Part shown: positions 1 through 8,952 of the stretch, in pieces
How the letters are laid out: each line of letters opens with the position of its first letter
Numbering within the stretch: position 1 is the first letter of the stretch
From: Mannheimia bovis
GTDB lineage: Bacteria > Pseudomonadota > Gammaproteobacteria > Enterobacterales > Pasteurellaceae
DNA length: 64,000 nt
NCBI RefSeq assembly: GCF_014541205.1
Contig: NZ_CP061280.1
Span: 1,008,798-1,072,797 of the forward strand
Reading direction: 5' to 3'
Made by a program: the position numbers and the translations under genes
Notes under the pieces: generated by a model
What the model was told of the DNA's origin: nothing
Seen by the model: only the letters and a program-made list of their open reading frames with translations
Database searches by the model: none

Positions 1-1990
1 CCTCGCCATCTGGTAAGGATAATCCTCCGTTGCGAATGGTTAAATGCCCGCCTGCAATTAAGCCTTTTTCTGCACTGGCGGTAAATGCCGTTTCGCCACG
101 AATTGTGCCGTTATTAATTATCCATTGGCTACGGAATGGAAAAAGAGGTTGGAAGCCTTGTGCAGACTGCTCTAGCCAATAGAGTTTACCGATAATTTGG
201 CTGGCATCTGCGGTTAATTGGCGGCGAGCAAATAATCTAAGCGGACCAAGTTCGGTGGTATTTACTGTACCTTTGAAATTAAGATTTTCTAACTCACCGC
301 TAAAAGCAAGTTTTGCTTGTGGTTTTGGTAGCAGCCCACCGTAATCAAACTTAATTTCAGGTGATTTGAGCTGAATAGCTCCGTCAAGCGTGAATTTTTT
401 GATATTAAATTGTATTGTTTGGGCGTTGGTTAGCTCTGTTTTGGAAATAGTTGTGCCATCAAGCCTCACAGAGGATAAATCGCCCTTTAGTTCGTTAAGC
501 TGCACCGTATTTTTATGCCATTGCCCTCTGCCGCTTAAATTTACTTTACTGTTAAAAGCGTTAAGATTGGAGTTTCCCCAAATTCGCCATTTCCAACTAT
601 CTTTAACGGCTTTTGGGTCTTTCGGATCTTGGAAAAAATCTAACGCTCCTGCTTTAAAATTTTGAGCTTGTCCATCTAAATGGAATTCAATATTTTTAAA
701 GTCAGGACTTTGTCCTCGAAGAATAGCGTGTAATCGCCCGTGAATACCTTGTTTATCTATTTTGATCCCGGCAAGCGGAAAACGTAAATCTTCAATCGTT
801 AAATAACGCTCTTTCCCTGTCAAACGAAGCAGGGAAGTGGGTAAAAACTTCAAGGTTAAATCATCGTAATTACCCTGAAAATCCAGCGGAATACTGCTGT
901 ATAAAATAAAGTTACCGTGCTTGATGTTACCCGTCAAACGTAGTGGTAAATTCAGCCCTTGTTCGGTAATTTCGCCCTCTGAATTGGAGATCACAATATT
1001 ACCTTTTCCCAAACTGTTTTGGGAAAGCAAGCTGATACGAATAGCCGTTTTAAGCGGCAAAAATGGCTGGTTGGTAAAAGATTGTGGTGTAAATTTTGCT
1101 GTAACAAAGCCGTGAAGCGGAAAACGTTCGGTTAAGCTCCAGTCAAAACGCCCTTGTTTGATTTCTAGGCTTTTGCCGTCAAATAGAAAAGGAAAAGTGA
1201 GCTTATCATTTTCACTACTAAGGCTTGCCTGCCAGTTTCCTTCAAATTGTTGTTGGTCGTTTTTCTGCCAATTCAAGGTTGAATGCCCGTTTTGTAAGGC
1301 TTTGGTTGTAATGATTTCATCGGGCAGCTGCCAGTAATATTCTGCTGAAAGGGTGTGTGGAAGTGTAAGAAAATTATCTTCAATTTCAGCAGAAAATGTA
1401 AGCTTATGCTGCTCTTGTTTGCTCGGTTGGTAAGTTAAATCGGCATTCAATTTCCCATTTGTAAAAAATGCGGAAAAATCGACCGCTTGTTGAGCTAATG
1501 TAGCCTTGATTTCCCCATTAAATAGAGAAATTTTCAATGCGGTTTGTTGTTCTAACAAGTGGATAATTCTTGGGTTAAAATTCTCCGGGAGATTTTTCCA
1601 ATTAAGCGAGTGGATAGTTGCTTCGCCATCAGGAATCACCGCCAGTAATGCTTTTAGCGAAGTGTTGGAATTATTTTCCGATTTGGGAAAGAGTGATAAG
1701 CAGTGGTAGTCAATGTCTAATTTTTCAACAAATAGGTGGTTTTGCTTAATCCAAGTGAAATCTGTTTTATCTGCACTAATCAGCGGGCAATCTCGATAAG
1801 AAAGTTGAAATTGTGAAACTGATGAACCTTGCCAATTTAGGTGTAACCCTTGTGGAATTTTCACTTTCCACTCTTTCGGTAAAATCCAGTTAATGGGAGT
1901 CGCAAGTTGGGTATTAGGCACACATAAAAAGGCAATCACCGCAATGAATATTGCGGTAAGTATGCCGAAAATGCGTAATACCCATTTCAT
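1..1990 (-). CDS. YdbH-like envelope protein, C-terminus beyond window edge
   Basis: The minus-strand frame is open from the ATG at 1990 to the window edge, giving about 663 residues without a stop. The protein starts MKWVLRIFGILTAIFIAVIAF, a single N-terminal membrane anchor or signal. A long beta-rich, low-complexity chain follows, with repeated short strands such as KLTFSAEIEDN and GNFILYSSIPLDFQG. This architecture is that of the AsmA-like / YdbH group, large proteins that span the periplasm and support phospholipid transport to the outer membrane. The start lies 4 bases after the stop of the upstream membrane-protein gene, so the two are probably co-transcribed. The family call rests on overall layout and remembered similarity; no catalytic motif is expected. 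The missing C-terminal part would carry the most conserved YdbH region. Confidence 0.6.
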   Translation of the reverse strand, partial: MKWVLRIFGILTAIFIAVIAFLCVPNTQLATPINWILPKEWKVKIPQGLHLNWQGSSVSQFQLSYRDCPLISADKTDFTWIKQNHLFVEKLDIDYHCLSLFPKSENNSNTSLKALLAVIPDGEATIHSLNWKNLPENFNPRIIHLLEQQTALKISLFNGEIKATLAQQAVDFSAFFTNGKLNADLTYQPSKQEQHKLTFSAEIEDNFLTLPHTLSAEYYWQLPDEIITTKALQNGHSTLNWQKNDQQQFEGNWQASLSSENDKLTFPFLFDGKSLEIKQGRFDWSLTERFPLHGFVTAKFTPQSFTNQPFLPLKTAIRISLLSQNSLGKGNIVISNSEGEITEQGLNLPLRLTGNIKHGNFILYSSIPLDFQGNYDDLTLKFLPTSLLRLTGKERYLTIEDLRFPLAGIKIDKQGIHGRLHAILRGQSPDFKNIEFHLDGQAQNFKAGALDFFQDPKDPKAVKDSWKWRIWGNSNLNAFNSKVNLSGRGQWHKNTVQLNELKGDLSSVRLDGTTISKTELTNAQTIQFNIKKFTLDGAIQLKSPEIKFDYGGLLPKPQAKLAFSGELENLNFKGTVNTTELGPLRLFARRQLTADASQIIGKLYWLEQSAQGFQPLFPFRSQWIINNGTIRGETAFTASAEKGLIAGGHLTIRNGGLSLPDGE

Positions 1991-1994
1991 AAAA

Positions 1995-2810
1995 TCAGGC
2001 TACATTGGCGAATGGATATAAGATCGCAAGGGTTGTTGCGACACTCCAAGCGGTCGGATTTTTGATATTTTTTCCAAGTAGTAACCACGCCAGCATCAAC
2101 AAAATCACAAATTGTGCAGCAAAATAAAGAATGAATGAGAGCAATGGCATCTCCGGCATAATTTGCAAATGTTGATATAACACAAATGCTGACCAGGAGT
2201 AGTTAAGTATCAAGACAATTAAGGCGGATTTTACCAATAATTTCAAGAAAACCTCTAAACGGCTTTTTGCTAACATTAAATACCAGCCGGCGAGTAAAAT
2301 TCCAAGCAGCACTTGAGCAAAATTATTGGCACGAATGCCGTTAAATAGTGAAGGTAGCTCAATCCAATAAATCGCCAAATATTGAATAATGCCAATTGCC
2401 ACAATACCAAAGCCACAATACATCAAAGTGTTGTAGAGCGTTTCATCTTCCGGCAAACGAAAATAGATCAAGCAAGATAAAATGGCAGCAAAACTGGCAA
2501 TTGCCATTGGGTTATATTTAGGTGTGAAAGCAATCGAATAAATAAAATTTCCAACCGCAAAAATCAGTAAAAAAGGCAGAATAAAGGTTAAGCGGCTGGT
2601 TTGCCCACGACAAATCTCACCTTTCCATAATACTAAAATGGCGATGAAAGAGGTAACAAAAAACGCCAATAAATAAGGGGAGATGAAAATGGTATTATCT
2701 GGAGCAGCGTAAAAATTAAGTGCCATTTCGATAAATAACATTAACACCATCGGCAGGGCTGCGTGTGTGGCAATTTCAAGTTTTGATGGGCTGTCGTGAT
2801 CGTGAGCCAT
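1995..2810 (-). CDS. Polytopic inner-membrane protein, unknown function
   Basis: The product is 271 residues. A short polar, His/Asp-rich N-terminus ([10 protein letters not shown]) is followed by about eight or nine hydrophobic segments that fill the rest of the chain, so it is an integral inner-membrane protein. The reading frame extends to 2954, but the ATG at 2810 is preferred because the upstream extension is not hydrophobic and runs into the promoter region of the divergent gloA. I recognise no transporter or enzyme motif. It is transcribed away from gloA and is followed after 4 bases by the YdbH-like gene, which hints at a role in the envelope. The function is unassigned. Confidence 0.65.
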   Translation of the reverse strand: MAHDHDSPSKLEIATHAALPMVLMLFIEMALNFYAAPDNTIFISPYLLAFFVTSFIAILVLWKGEICRGQTSRLTFILPFLLIFAVGNFIYSIAFTPKYNPMAIASFAAILSCLIYFRLPEDETLYNTLMYCGFGIVAIGIIQYLAIYWIELPSLFNGIRANNFAQVLLGILLAGWYLMLAKSRLEVFLKLLVKSALIVLILNYSWSAFVLYQHLQIMPEMPLLSFILYFAAQFVILLMLAWLLLGKNIKNPTAWSVATTLAILYPFANVA

Positions 2811-2901
2811 AAATAATCCTAAAAAATTGAAAGAAAATGATTTTGAGCACAAATTATGCCATAATACACAAGAATTTTTAACTTCAAGGGGGAAAGAAAA
2901 T

Positions 2902-3309
2902 ATGCGAATTTTACACACAATGTTACGCGTTGGAGATTTAGAGCGTTCAATCAAATTCTATACCGAAGTGTTAGGTATGCGTTTGTTACGCAGAAGTGAG
3001 AACGAGCAATACAAGTACTCTTTAGCCTTCTTAGGCTATGCTGACGAAAGCGAAAGTGCAGTTATTGAGCTGACTTACAACTGGGGTGTGGATAGCTACG
3101 AGCTAGGTACTGCTTATGGTCATATTGCATTAGGTGTTGATGATATTTATCAAACGATTGAAGATGTGCGTGCGGCAGGTGGTAAAATTACTCGTGAGCC
3201 GGGTCCTGTATTAGGCGGCACAACGGTTATTGCCTTTGCGGAAGATCCGGATGGTTATAAAATCGAATTTATTGAAAACAAAAACGCACAAGCCGCATTA
3301 GGAAACTAA
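2902..3309 (+). CDS. gloA: Lactoylglutathione lyase (glyoxalase I)
   Basis: The product is 135 residues, the usual length of bacterial GloA. It converts the hemithioacetal of methylglyoxal and glutathione into S-lactoylglutathione in the cytosol, the first step of methylglyoxal detoxification. Two VOC-fold halves are visible. The four metal ligands of the E. coli enzyme are all in place at the same numbers: His5, Glu56, His74 and Glu122. The lack of the extra loops seen in Zn-type enzymes fits the Ni/Co-dependent class. The frame opens earlier (2827), but the ATG at 2902 follows a purine-rich ribosome site (AAGGGGGAAAG) and matches the family N-terminus [14 protein letters not shown]-pair terminator follows. 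Confidence 0.95.
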   Translation: MRILHTMLRVGDLERSIKFYTEVLGMRLLRRSENEQYKYSLAFLGYADESESAVIELTYNWGVDSYELGTAYGHIALGVDDIYQTIEDVRAAGGKITREPGPVLGGTTVIAFAEDPDGYKIEFIENKNAQAALGN

Positions 3310-3325
3310 TTCCTTTTATCTATTC

Positions 3326-3378
3326 ACAAGCGGTCGGATTTGTAAAAAATTTTGCAAATCAGACCGCTTGTATTTTTA
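3326..3378. terminator. Inverted-USS terminator between gloA and rnt
   Basis: ACAAGCGGT at 3326-3334 and ACCGCTTGT at 3363-3371 face each other. The pairing extends inward through GATTTG / CAAATC, and the stem is followed by TATTTTTAAG. This is the typical Pasteurellaceae terminator made of two uptake signal sequences. Confidence 0.7.
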
Positions 3379-3391
3379 AGTTGAAATAAAA

Positions 3392-4081
3392 ATGGAAAAT
3401 ATAACTGAATCTACCCCTCAATCGACTACACAACCAACGGATTATAATCTATTAAAAAATCGTTTTCGTGGTTATTTGCCCGTTGTGATTGATGTTGAAA
3501 CTGCGGGGCTTAATGCTCAAACTGATGCGTTATTAGAACTGGCGGCAATTACGGTTAAAATGGACGAAAACGGCTACTTAGTGGAAGACCAAAAATGCCA
3601 TTTTCACATCAAGCCGTTTGAAGGGGCGAATATTAACCCAGAGTCGCTAAAGTTTAACGGCATTGATATTGATAACCCACTGCGTGGTGCGGTGGCAGAA
3701 AATATTGCTATTCCCGAAATGTTTAAAATGGTGCGTAGAGCAATGAAAGAACAAGGCTGCCAACGTGCCGTGATTGTCGCTCACAATGCTGCGTTTGATC
3801 AGGGATTTTTACAAGCAGCGATTAAACGGATTAATGCTAAGCGTGATCCTTTCCACCCCTTTGCAATGTTCGACACCGCAACCCTTGCGGGTTTTATGTA
3901 CGGGCAAACGGTGTTAGTTAAAGCCTGCCAAGCTGCTCAAATTAGCTTTGACGGACATCAAGCCCACTCTGCATTATATGACACCGAAAAAACCACAGAG
4001 TTATTTTGTGCAATGGTGAATCGTCTTAAAGATTTAGGTGGGTTTCCGCTGTTGCAAGTTGATGAGAATACAAGCAAATAA
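3392..4081 (+). CDS. rnt: Ribonuclease T
   Basis: The product is 229 residues, a DEDDh 3'-5' exoribonuclease that trims the CCA ends of tRNA and matures the 3' ends of 5S and 23S rRNA. Exo I is Asp34-x-Glu36 in [10 protein letters not shown]. Exo II is the [10 protein letters not shown] block with Asp136. Exo III has His192 and Asp197 in the segment [10 protein letters not shown]. These correspond to D23, E25, H181 and D186 of E. coli RNase T with a constant offset of 11, because this protein has a longer polar N-terminus ([20 protein letters not shown]). It is a single gene between a USS terminator upstream and the fis terminator downstream, and converges on fis. Confidence 0.95.
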   Translation: MENITESTPQSTTQPTDYNLLKNRFRGYLPVVIDVETAGLNAQTDALLELAAITVKMDENGYLVEDQKCHFHIKPFEGANINPESLKFNGIDIDNPLRGAVAENIAIPEMFKMVRRAMKEQGCQRAVIVAHNAAFDQGFLQAAIKRINAKRDPFHPFAMFDTATLAGFMYGQTVLVKACQAAQISFDGHQAHSALYDTEKTTELFCAMVNRLKDLGGFPLLQVDENTSK

Positions 4082-4158
4082 CACGTTTTGCATAAAAACA
4101 ATAGAACTGATAAATTTCTTGCAAATTTTTATGGAAAATTAACCGCTTGTAGAGCATA

Positions 4159-4195
4159 AAAAAGCTGAGTAAATTAAATTTACTCAGCTTTTTTG
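4159..4195. terminator. Bidirectional terminator between rnt and fis
   Basis: AAAAGCTGAGTAAA and TTTACTCAGCTTTT form a stem with a short TTAAA loop, with A-rich and T-rich flanks on both sides. It can stop transcription of rnt rightward and of dusB-fis leftward. A lone USS (4142-4150) lies just before it. Confidence 0.85.
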
Positions 4196-4217
4196 TAACA
4201 ATTTTTAATTGTTCAGA

Positions 4218-4514
4218 TTAACCCATACCGTATTTTTTTAATTTTTTGCGTAATGTACCACGGTTAATACCTAGCATAGTAGCAGCACGGGTTTGGTTAC
4301 CACGAGTGTATTGCATCACCATATCTAACATCGGGTGTTCGATTTCAGATAATACTAATTCGTATAATTCTGTTGGATCTTCACCATTTAATTGAGATAA
4401 ATAGTTTTTTAATGCTGCTTTAACGTTATCACGAAGAGGTTTATTAACCTGTTGTGCTTGTGCATTTAACATTGTTACTGTTAATGGGTTTTGTGTAGGT
4501 TGTTGTTCTAACAT
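4218..4514 (-). CDS. fis: Nucleoid-associated DNA-binding protein Fis
   Basis: The product is 98 residues, exactly the length of E. coli Fis, a dimeric nucleoid protein that bends DNA, activates rRNA promoters and aids site-specific recombination. The N-terminal beta-hairpin arm region is followed by the helical core, and the C-terminal helix-turn-helix (about residues 74-95: [20 protein letters not shown]) is almost identical to the family consensus. The gene lies 30 bases after dusB on the same strand, the conserved dusB-fis operon arrangement. Expression is likely set by the GC-rich-discriminator promoter upstream of dusB. Confidence 0.97.
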   Translation of the reverse strand: MLEQQPTQNPLTVTMLNAQAQQVNKPLRDNVKAALKNYLSQLNGEDPTELYELVLSEIEHPMLDMVMQYTRGNQTRAATMLGINRGTLRKKLKKYGMG

Positions 4515-4544
4515 TTTTTTCTATCCAACTTTATTATTAAGATT

Positions 4545-5507
4545 CTAACGAATCGATTTAACAAAATCTTCTAATGCGTTTAATTGCTCTTTAGTTGAGC
4601 TTAACGTATTAAAAGTGCGTTTAAAATTTGATTCCGGTTGTAACTGTTCCACATACCAACCAACGTGTTTGCGAGCAATTCGATAGCCTTTTTCTTCCCC
4701 ATAAAAGTGGTGTAAGTCTTCAATATGCTTAAACATCAGTTGATATTTTTCATTTTCGGGTAATGTGGAATATTGCCCGGTTTCAAAAAAATCGTTGATT
4801 TCCTTAAATAGCCAAGGATTGCCAAAACTTCCTCGCCCAATCATTACTGCATCAGCATTGGTGTAATCTAAAACAGATTTCGCTTTTTCAGCCGAAATAA
4901 TATCGCCATTAGCAATAATGGGGATTGATACAGCTTGTTTAACGGCTTTGATGCTTTCATATTCCGCCTCGCCATTGAATAAACAACTGCGGGTGCGTCC
5001 GTGAATAGTAAGGGCTTTAATGCCGGCTTGTTCTGCAATTTTGGCTATTGTCAGACAATTTCTATTTTCAAGATCCCAGCCTGTTCTAATTTTTAGCGTA
5101 ACAGGCACATCAACGGCATTAACCACAGCATCTAATATTTGAGCGACTAATTCAGGTTCACGCAGCAGAGCAGAGCCTGCCATTTTTTTGTTTACCTTTT
5201 TAGCGGGGCAACCCATATTAATATCAATAATATCGGCACCATACTCAACATTCACTTTTGCGGCTTCTGCCATCTCTATTGGATCTGAACCTGCAATTTG
5301 TACAGCATTAATGCCGATTTCTTCGTGATGAGCTAAACGCAATCTCGATTTTTCGGTATGCCATACATCAGGATTTGTGGACATCATTTCTGAAAACGTC
5401 AAACCTGCACCAAGTTGGCTACATAATCGGCGAAAAGGTTGGTCAGTAATACCTGCCATCGGTGCAAGGAAAATACGGTTTTTGATTTCATATTGTCCTA
5501 TTTGCAT
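4545..5507 (-). CDS. dusB: tRNA-dihydrouridine synthase B
   Basis: The product is 320 residues, an FMN-dependent enzyme that reduces specific uridines in the tRNA D-loop. It has the N-terminal TIM barrel signature [18 protein letters not shown] (residues 12-29), the catalytic cysteine Cys100 in [10 protein letters not shown], the FMN-phosphate region IIANGDI and GRGSFGNPW, and the C-terminal tRNA-binding helical segment with [10 protein letters not shown]. It is the first gene of the dusB-fis operon. In E. coli, dusB mRNA sequence supports efficient fis translation, and the same order suggests similar coupling here. It is preceded by a leader of about 115 bases with two hairpins. Confidence 0.96.
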   Translation of the reverse strand: MQIGQYEIKNRIFLAPMAGITDQPFRRLCSQLGAGLTFSEMMSTNPDVWHTEKSRLRLAHHEEIGINAVQIAGSDPIEMAEAAKVNVEYGADIIDINMGCPAKKVNKKMAGSALLREPELVAQILDAVVNAVDVPVTLKIRTGWDLENRNCLTIAKIAEQAGIKALTIHGRTRSCLFNGEAEYESIKAVKQAVSIPIIANGDIISAEKAKSVLDYTNADAVMIGRGSFGNPWLFKEINDFFETGQYSTLPENEKYQLMFKHIEDLHHFYGEEKGYRIARKHVGWYVEQLQPESNFKRTFNTLSSTKEQLNALEDFVKSIR

Positions 5508-5565
5508 TTTTAACCTTTTATTAACAAATTTGAAGTAATTTTAACCAGATGAATATCCAAATAAA

Positions 5566-5587
5566 AAGTACGGTAAATACCGTACTT
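5566..5587 (-). terminator. Terminator-like hairpin in the dusB leader
   Basis: AAGTACGGTA and TACCGTACTT form a perfect 10-bp stem with a 2-base gap. Read leftward it runs into TTTTTATTT, as in an intrinsic terminator. It lies downstream of the predicted dusB-fis promoter, so it could end sixA transcription, attenuate dusB-fis, or both. A second perfect hairpin (ATCAGT/ACTGAT) lies at 5607-5621. Confidence 0.65.
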
Positions 5588-5623
5588 CTTTACTAATCAT
5601 TTAGTTATCAGTTTTACTGATTT

Positions 5624-5661
5624 AGGGGGCGTATGATACGCACTTTTTAATCATTTTGGAA
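5624..5661 (-). promoter_or_regulatory. Putative stringent dusB-fis promoter
   Basis: On the minus strand a -35-like TTCCAA (5656-5661) is 17 bases from a -10 TATCAT (5633-5638). An unusually GC-rich discriminator ACGCCCCC follows. A weak -35 with a G/C-rich discriminator is the hallmark of ppGpp/DksA-controlled promoters, including E. coli fis. The surrounding DNA is very AT-rich, so the GC block stands out. Confidence 0.6.
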
Positions 5662-5726
5662 GTCTATAAATTAGACAATTTGCAAAAATAGTGAAAATAT
5701 TTTTATTGACAATATAAAAAATAGGG

Positions 5727-6215
5727 CTAGGTGTGTTTTATTTCGGTAACTTCCCCCTTATTTCCAACCCAATGAATTTCAGCAATGGTGGAAGTTGGGA
5801 ATTGCACATTGCTTTGATTACTGGTTAAACGTTGGCTTAAATCAAACACTAGAGGCAAATGAGAAATCAGTAGAATATTTTTTGCCCCTTCTTCTCTTAG
5901 AAAATGGAGATAGTCTTCAACCACATAAGGATTACCATCAGGCGTAATTTCTTCCCATTCTTCAGTAAGACTTGCAAAACTTTGTGAAAAATTGACCGCT
6001 TGCATACCTGTAATGAGAGTTTCAAGGGTTTGCTTAGCACGGAGGTAAGGGCTAACCAGAATTTTGTCTAGTTTAATTTGCTTGTTGTTTAAATATTCTC
6101 CAAGCCATTTGCCTTGTGAGATGACGTTTTTTATACCATTGTCGGTTAAACTACGAGCGGCATCGTTTGGGGCATTAAAACCTGCTTCTCCGTGTCGCAT
6201 AATCCAAATATTCAT
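5727..6215 (-). CDS. sixA: Phosphohistidine phosphatase SixA
   Basis: The product is 162 residues, a small cytosolic member of the histidine phosphatase (phosphoglycerate mutase-like) superfamily. The catalytic RHG motif is at residues 7-9 (MNIWIMRHGEAGF), and the second histidine region is LLISHLPLVFDLSQ. The length and the absence of extra domains match SixA, which removes phosphate from phosphohistidines of phosphotransfer proteins such as ArcB or the nitrogen PTS. It is divergent from pykA with about 125 bases between them. The exact substrate is inferred from E. coli. Confidence 0.88.
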   Translation of the reverse strand: MNIWIMRHGEAGFNAPNDAARSLTDNGIKNVISQGKWLGEYLNNKQIKLDKILVSPYLRAKQTLETLITGMQAVNFSQSFASLTEEWEEITPDGNPYVVEDYLHFLREEGAKNILLISHLPLVFDLSQRLTSNQSNVQFPTSTIAEIHWVGNKGEVTEIKHT

Positions 6216-6235
6216 AACATTCTCCTTTAGTTGTA

Positions 6236-6264
6236 TTTAAACTCTTGTGATTTAGGCGTATAAT
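6236..6264 (+). promoter_or_regulatory. Putative pykA promoter
   Basis: A consensus -10 TATAAT (6259-6264) has a TTTAAA -35 candidate 17 bases upstream (6236-6241). The gene starts at 6341, leaving an untranslated leader of about 70 bases, with GGAG at 6331-6334 as the ribosome site. Confidence 0.5.
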
Positions 6265-6340
6265 GACCCCCGTTTAATGCATAATCAAGTGCTTAGAAAG
6301 ATTTTAACTTATATTTTTAAATTTATTACGGAGTCAAATA

Positions 6341-7780
6341 ATGTCTAGAAAACTCAGAAGAACCAAGATCGTTTGTACAATGGGACCTGCAACCGACCGT
6401 GGCAATACGTTAGAAAAAATTATTGCCGCAGGTGCGAATATGGTTCGTATGAACTTCTCTCACGGTATTCCTGAAGATCATATTGAGCGTGCGAACAAGG
6501 TGCGTGAAATTGCCTCAAGATTAGGTCGTCACGTTGCTATTTTAGGTGATCTACAAGGTCCTAAAATTCGTGTTTCGACTTTTAAAGATGGCAAAATTTT
6601 CTTAAACATTGGTGACAAATTTACCTTAGATGCAGATTTACCGCGTGGCGAAGGTCATCAATATGCAGTAGGTTTAGACTATAAAAATCTACCAAATGAT
6701 GTAGTACCGGGCGATATTCTGTTATTAGATGATGGTAACGTACAACTGAAAGTATTAGAGGTTGAAGGTGTTAAAGTTCATACTGAAGTAACCGTTGGTG
6801 GTCCTTTATCAAATAATAAAGGGATTAACAAATTAGGTGGTGGTTTATCAGCTCCTGCATTAACTGAAAAAGATAAAGAAGATATCAAATTAGCGGCAAA
6901 AATTGGTGTAGATTACCTAGCGGTTTCATTCCCACAATCAAGTGCGGATTTAGAATATGCTCGTCAATTAGCGAAAGAAGCAGGTTTAGATGCGAAAATC
7001 GTGGCAAAAGTCGAGCGTGCAGAAACTGTTGCTACAGAAGAAGCAATGGACGACATTATTTTAGGTGCAGATGTTGTGATGGTTGCTCGTGGCGATTTAG
7101 GCGTTGAAATTGGTGATGCGGCATTAGTTGGCGTACAAAAACGTTTAATCCGTCGTGCCCGTAAATTAAACCGTGTGGTAATCACCGCAACGCAGATGAT
7201 GGAATCTATGATCAAAAAACCAATGCCTACCCGTGCAGAGGTAATGGACGTTGCGAATGCGGTGTTAGACGGTACTGATGCGGTAATGCTTTCAGGCGAA
7301 ACAGCAAATGGTGATTACCCGGTTGAAACAGTAAGATCAATGGCGGAAGTGTGCTTAGGTGCAGAAACAATGCCAAGCATCAACATCTCTCGCCACCGTA
7401 TGGAAGGTACATTTAAATCAATTGAAGAAGCGGTTGCAATGTCTGCAATGTACACGGCGAACCACTTAGAAGGTGTATCTGCAATTATTTCATTAACGCA
7501 CTCAGGCGAAACAGCAAAATTAACCAGCCGTATCAGCTCAGGCTTACCAATTTATGCAATGTCTCGCAATCAAAAAGCATTAAATCTTTGTGCATTATAT
7601 CGTGGTGTAACCCCTGTATATTACAATGAAGACAGCCGTACAATGGACGGAGCGAAAAAAGCAATCTCTTTATTAAAAGAGCAAGGTTATTTATTAACCG
7701 GTGAATTAGTGCTTTTAACGCACGGTGATGAATTAAAAGCAGGTGGAACAAACACTTGCCGTATCTTAAGAGTTGAATAA
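6341..7780 (+). CDS. pykA: Pyruvate kinase (PykA type II)
   Basis: The product is 479 residues. It makes pyruvate and ATP from phosphoenolpyruvate and ADP, the last step of glycolysis. The N-terminus ([16 protein letters not shown]) and the conserved [13 protein letters not shown] block, the active-site Lys223 and Glu225 in IVAKVERAE, and [11 protein letters not shown] are all intact. Overall similarity is clearly to E. coli PykA (AMP-activated, 480 residues) rather than Pyk[23 protein letters not shown] is characteristic. The C-terminal allosteric domain is complete. It is a single gene with its own promoter and a strong terminator. Confidence 0.96.
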   Translation: MSRKLRRTKIVCTMGPATDRGNTLEKIIAAGANMVRMNFSHGIPEDHIERANKVREIASRLGRHVAILGDLQGPKIRVSTFKDGKIFLNIGDKFTLDADLPRGEGHQYAVGLDYKNLPNDVVPGDILLLDDGNVQLKVLEVEGVKVHTEVTVGGPLSNNKGINKLGGGLSAPALTEKDKEDIKLAAKIGVDYLAVSFPQSSADLEYARQLAKEAGLDAKIVAKVERAETVATEEAMDDIILGADVVMVARGDLGVEIGDAALVGVQKRLIRRARKLNRVVITATQMMESMIKKPMPTRAEVMDVANAVLDGTDAVMLSGETANGDYPVETVRSMAEVCLGAETMPSINISRHRMEGTFKSIEEAVAMSAMYTANHLEGVSAIISLTHSGETAKLTSRISSGLPIYAMSRNQKALNLCALYRGVTPVYYNEDSRTMDGAKKAISLLKEQGYLLTGELVLLTHGDELKAGGTNTCRILRVE

Positions 7781-7797
7781 TCTAGCCGATTAAAACC

Positions 7798-7834
7798 AAA
7801 AGCCACATAAAATACTTTATGTGGCTTTTTTTAT
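7798..7834 (+). terminator. Terminator after pykA
   Basis: AAAAGCCACATAAA pairs with TTTATGTGGCTTTT around an ATAC loop, followed by a T run. Confidence 0.88.
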
Positions 7835-7874
7835 GTCTTAATATAAGCCTACTCAATGTTTAACCTGATAAATT

Positions 7875-8915
7875 ATGATTCCAAATAAACCACTCTCGAT
7901 TTGTATTTTACGCCTCTCGGCGATTGGCGATGTGTGCCATACTTTAGCCGTTGTGCAAGCTATTCAGCGGCATTATCCTTCTGCTGAAATTACTTGGATT
8001 ATCGGTAAAACTGAAGCTGCTTTAATGAAAGATATTCCTAATGTGCACTTAATTCCGTTTGATAAAAAATTAGGATGGAAAGAAATATTTACAATGTGGA
8101 GAAAACTTTCTCACAAGCGGTTTGATTTTTTACTTAATTTGCAAACTGCATTTCGAGCGTCAATGCTTTCGCTTGGCATTAAAGCCAATAAAAAAATCGG
8201 CTTTAATAAAGATAGAGCAAGAGAAATGCAATGGTTATTTACCAATCAAAAAGTCGAAATGACAAATTCTCCTCACGTTCTTGATGGGCAAATGATGTTT
8301 GCTAAAGCGATTGGTGTAACAGATTTATCGGCAAACTGGTATTTGCCTGTGAGCGATGAAGATTTAGCTTATAGCAAGCAATTCATTGATTTCAATCGAA
8401 AAAATGTGCTGATTGCCCCTTGTTCAAGTAAAAAAGAGAAAGATTGGCTGCCGGAAAGATATGCGGAAATTGCGAATTGGCTGATTGAGCAAAACATCAA
8501 TGTATTAATTGCAGGTTCTCCTTCTCAATATGAAATGGAAACAGCAGATAAAATTCAGCAATTTACACCGAATTGTACGAATATTGCGGGTAAAACCACA
8601 CTAAAACAATTGGCAGGCGTAATTCGTCAAGCAGATTTAGTGATTTCTTCAGACTCAGGACCTGCTCATATTGCTACTACACAGAATACGCCTGTTATCG
8701 GCTTATATGCCATTCATAACCCAAGAAGAACAGGACCTTATCAAGATTTAGATAAAGTAGTGTCTGTGTATGATGAAGCGATTTTGCAATCCTACGGTAA
8801 ATCTTGGCAAGAAATGGCTTGGGCGACTAAAGCCAAAGGTAATAATTGGATGGAAAAAATCAGTGTTGATGCGGTTAAGCAAAAAATAGTTGAAACTTTA
8901 AAAATAAAACTGTAA
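7875..8915 (+). CDS. opsX: LPS heptosyltransferase (GT9, OpsX type)
   Basis: The product is 346 residues, a GT9-family ADP-heptose:LPS heptosyltransferase that adds the first heptose to Kdo-lipid A in the inner membrane's cytoplasmic leaflet. The N-terminus LSICILRLSAIGDVCHTLAV carries the typical GT9 glycine/aspartate motif. The C-terminal nucleotide-heptose site includes LVISSDSGPAHIATT followed by PVIGLYA. Length and sequence resemble OpsX of H. influenzae, the Pasteurellaceae heptosyltransferase I. It lies between the pykA terminator and aroG. Together with the sialylation locus at 34-44 kb it belongs to LOS biosynthesis. Confidence 0.85.
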   Translation: MIPNKPLSICILRLSAIGDVCHTLAVVQAIQRHYPSAEITWIIGKTEAALMKDIPNVHLIPFDKKLGWKEIFTMWRKLSHKRFDFLLNLQTAFRASMLSLGIKANKKIGFNKDRAREMQWLFTNQKVEMTNSPHVLDGQMMFAKAIGVTDLSANWYLPVSDEDLAYSKQFIDFNRKNVLIAPCSSKKEKDWLPERYAEIANWLIEQNINVLIAGSPSQYEMETADKIQQFTPNCTNIAGKTTLKQLAGVIRQADLVISSDSGPAHIATTQNTPVIGLYAIHNPRRTGPYQDLDKVVSVYDEAILQSYGKSWQEMAWATKAKGNNWMEKISVDAVKQKIVETLKIKL

Positions 8916-8921
8916 AGTGTG

Positions 8922-8939
8922 TGTAATTTAAAATTTACA
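8922..8939 (+). promoter_or_regulatory. Putative TyrR box upstream of aroG
   Basis: TGTAAT-N6-TTTACA matches the TyrR operator TGTAAA-N6-TTTACA at 11 of 12 conserved positions with the correct spacer. It lies 13 bases before the aroG start. TyrR is known from H. influenzae. The AT-rich background makes chance matches possible. Confidence 0.5.
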
Positions 8940-8952
8940 TAAGGAAATAAAA

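Noticed and set aside
390-1709. Three small plus-strand ORFs in the first 2 kb
   Set aside because: They lie antisense within the continuous minus-strand YdbH-like frame and have no family motifs or ribosome sites.
3326-3371. Repeated 9-mers as a CRISPR or mobile element
   Set aside because: The repeats are single uptake signal sequences scattered at irregular distances and in both orientations, not regularly spaced units with spacers.
5508-5726. A small gene or tRNA between dusB and sixA
   Set aside because: No open frame with a start and ribosome site and no tRNA cloverleaf. The region is explained by promoter, leader hairpins and AT-rich spacer.
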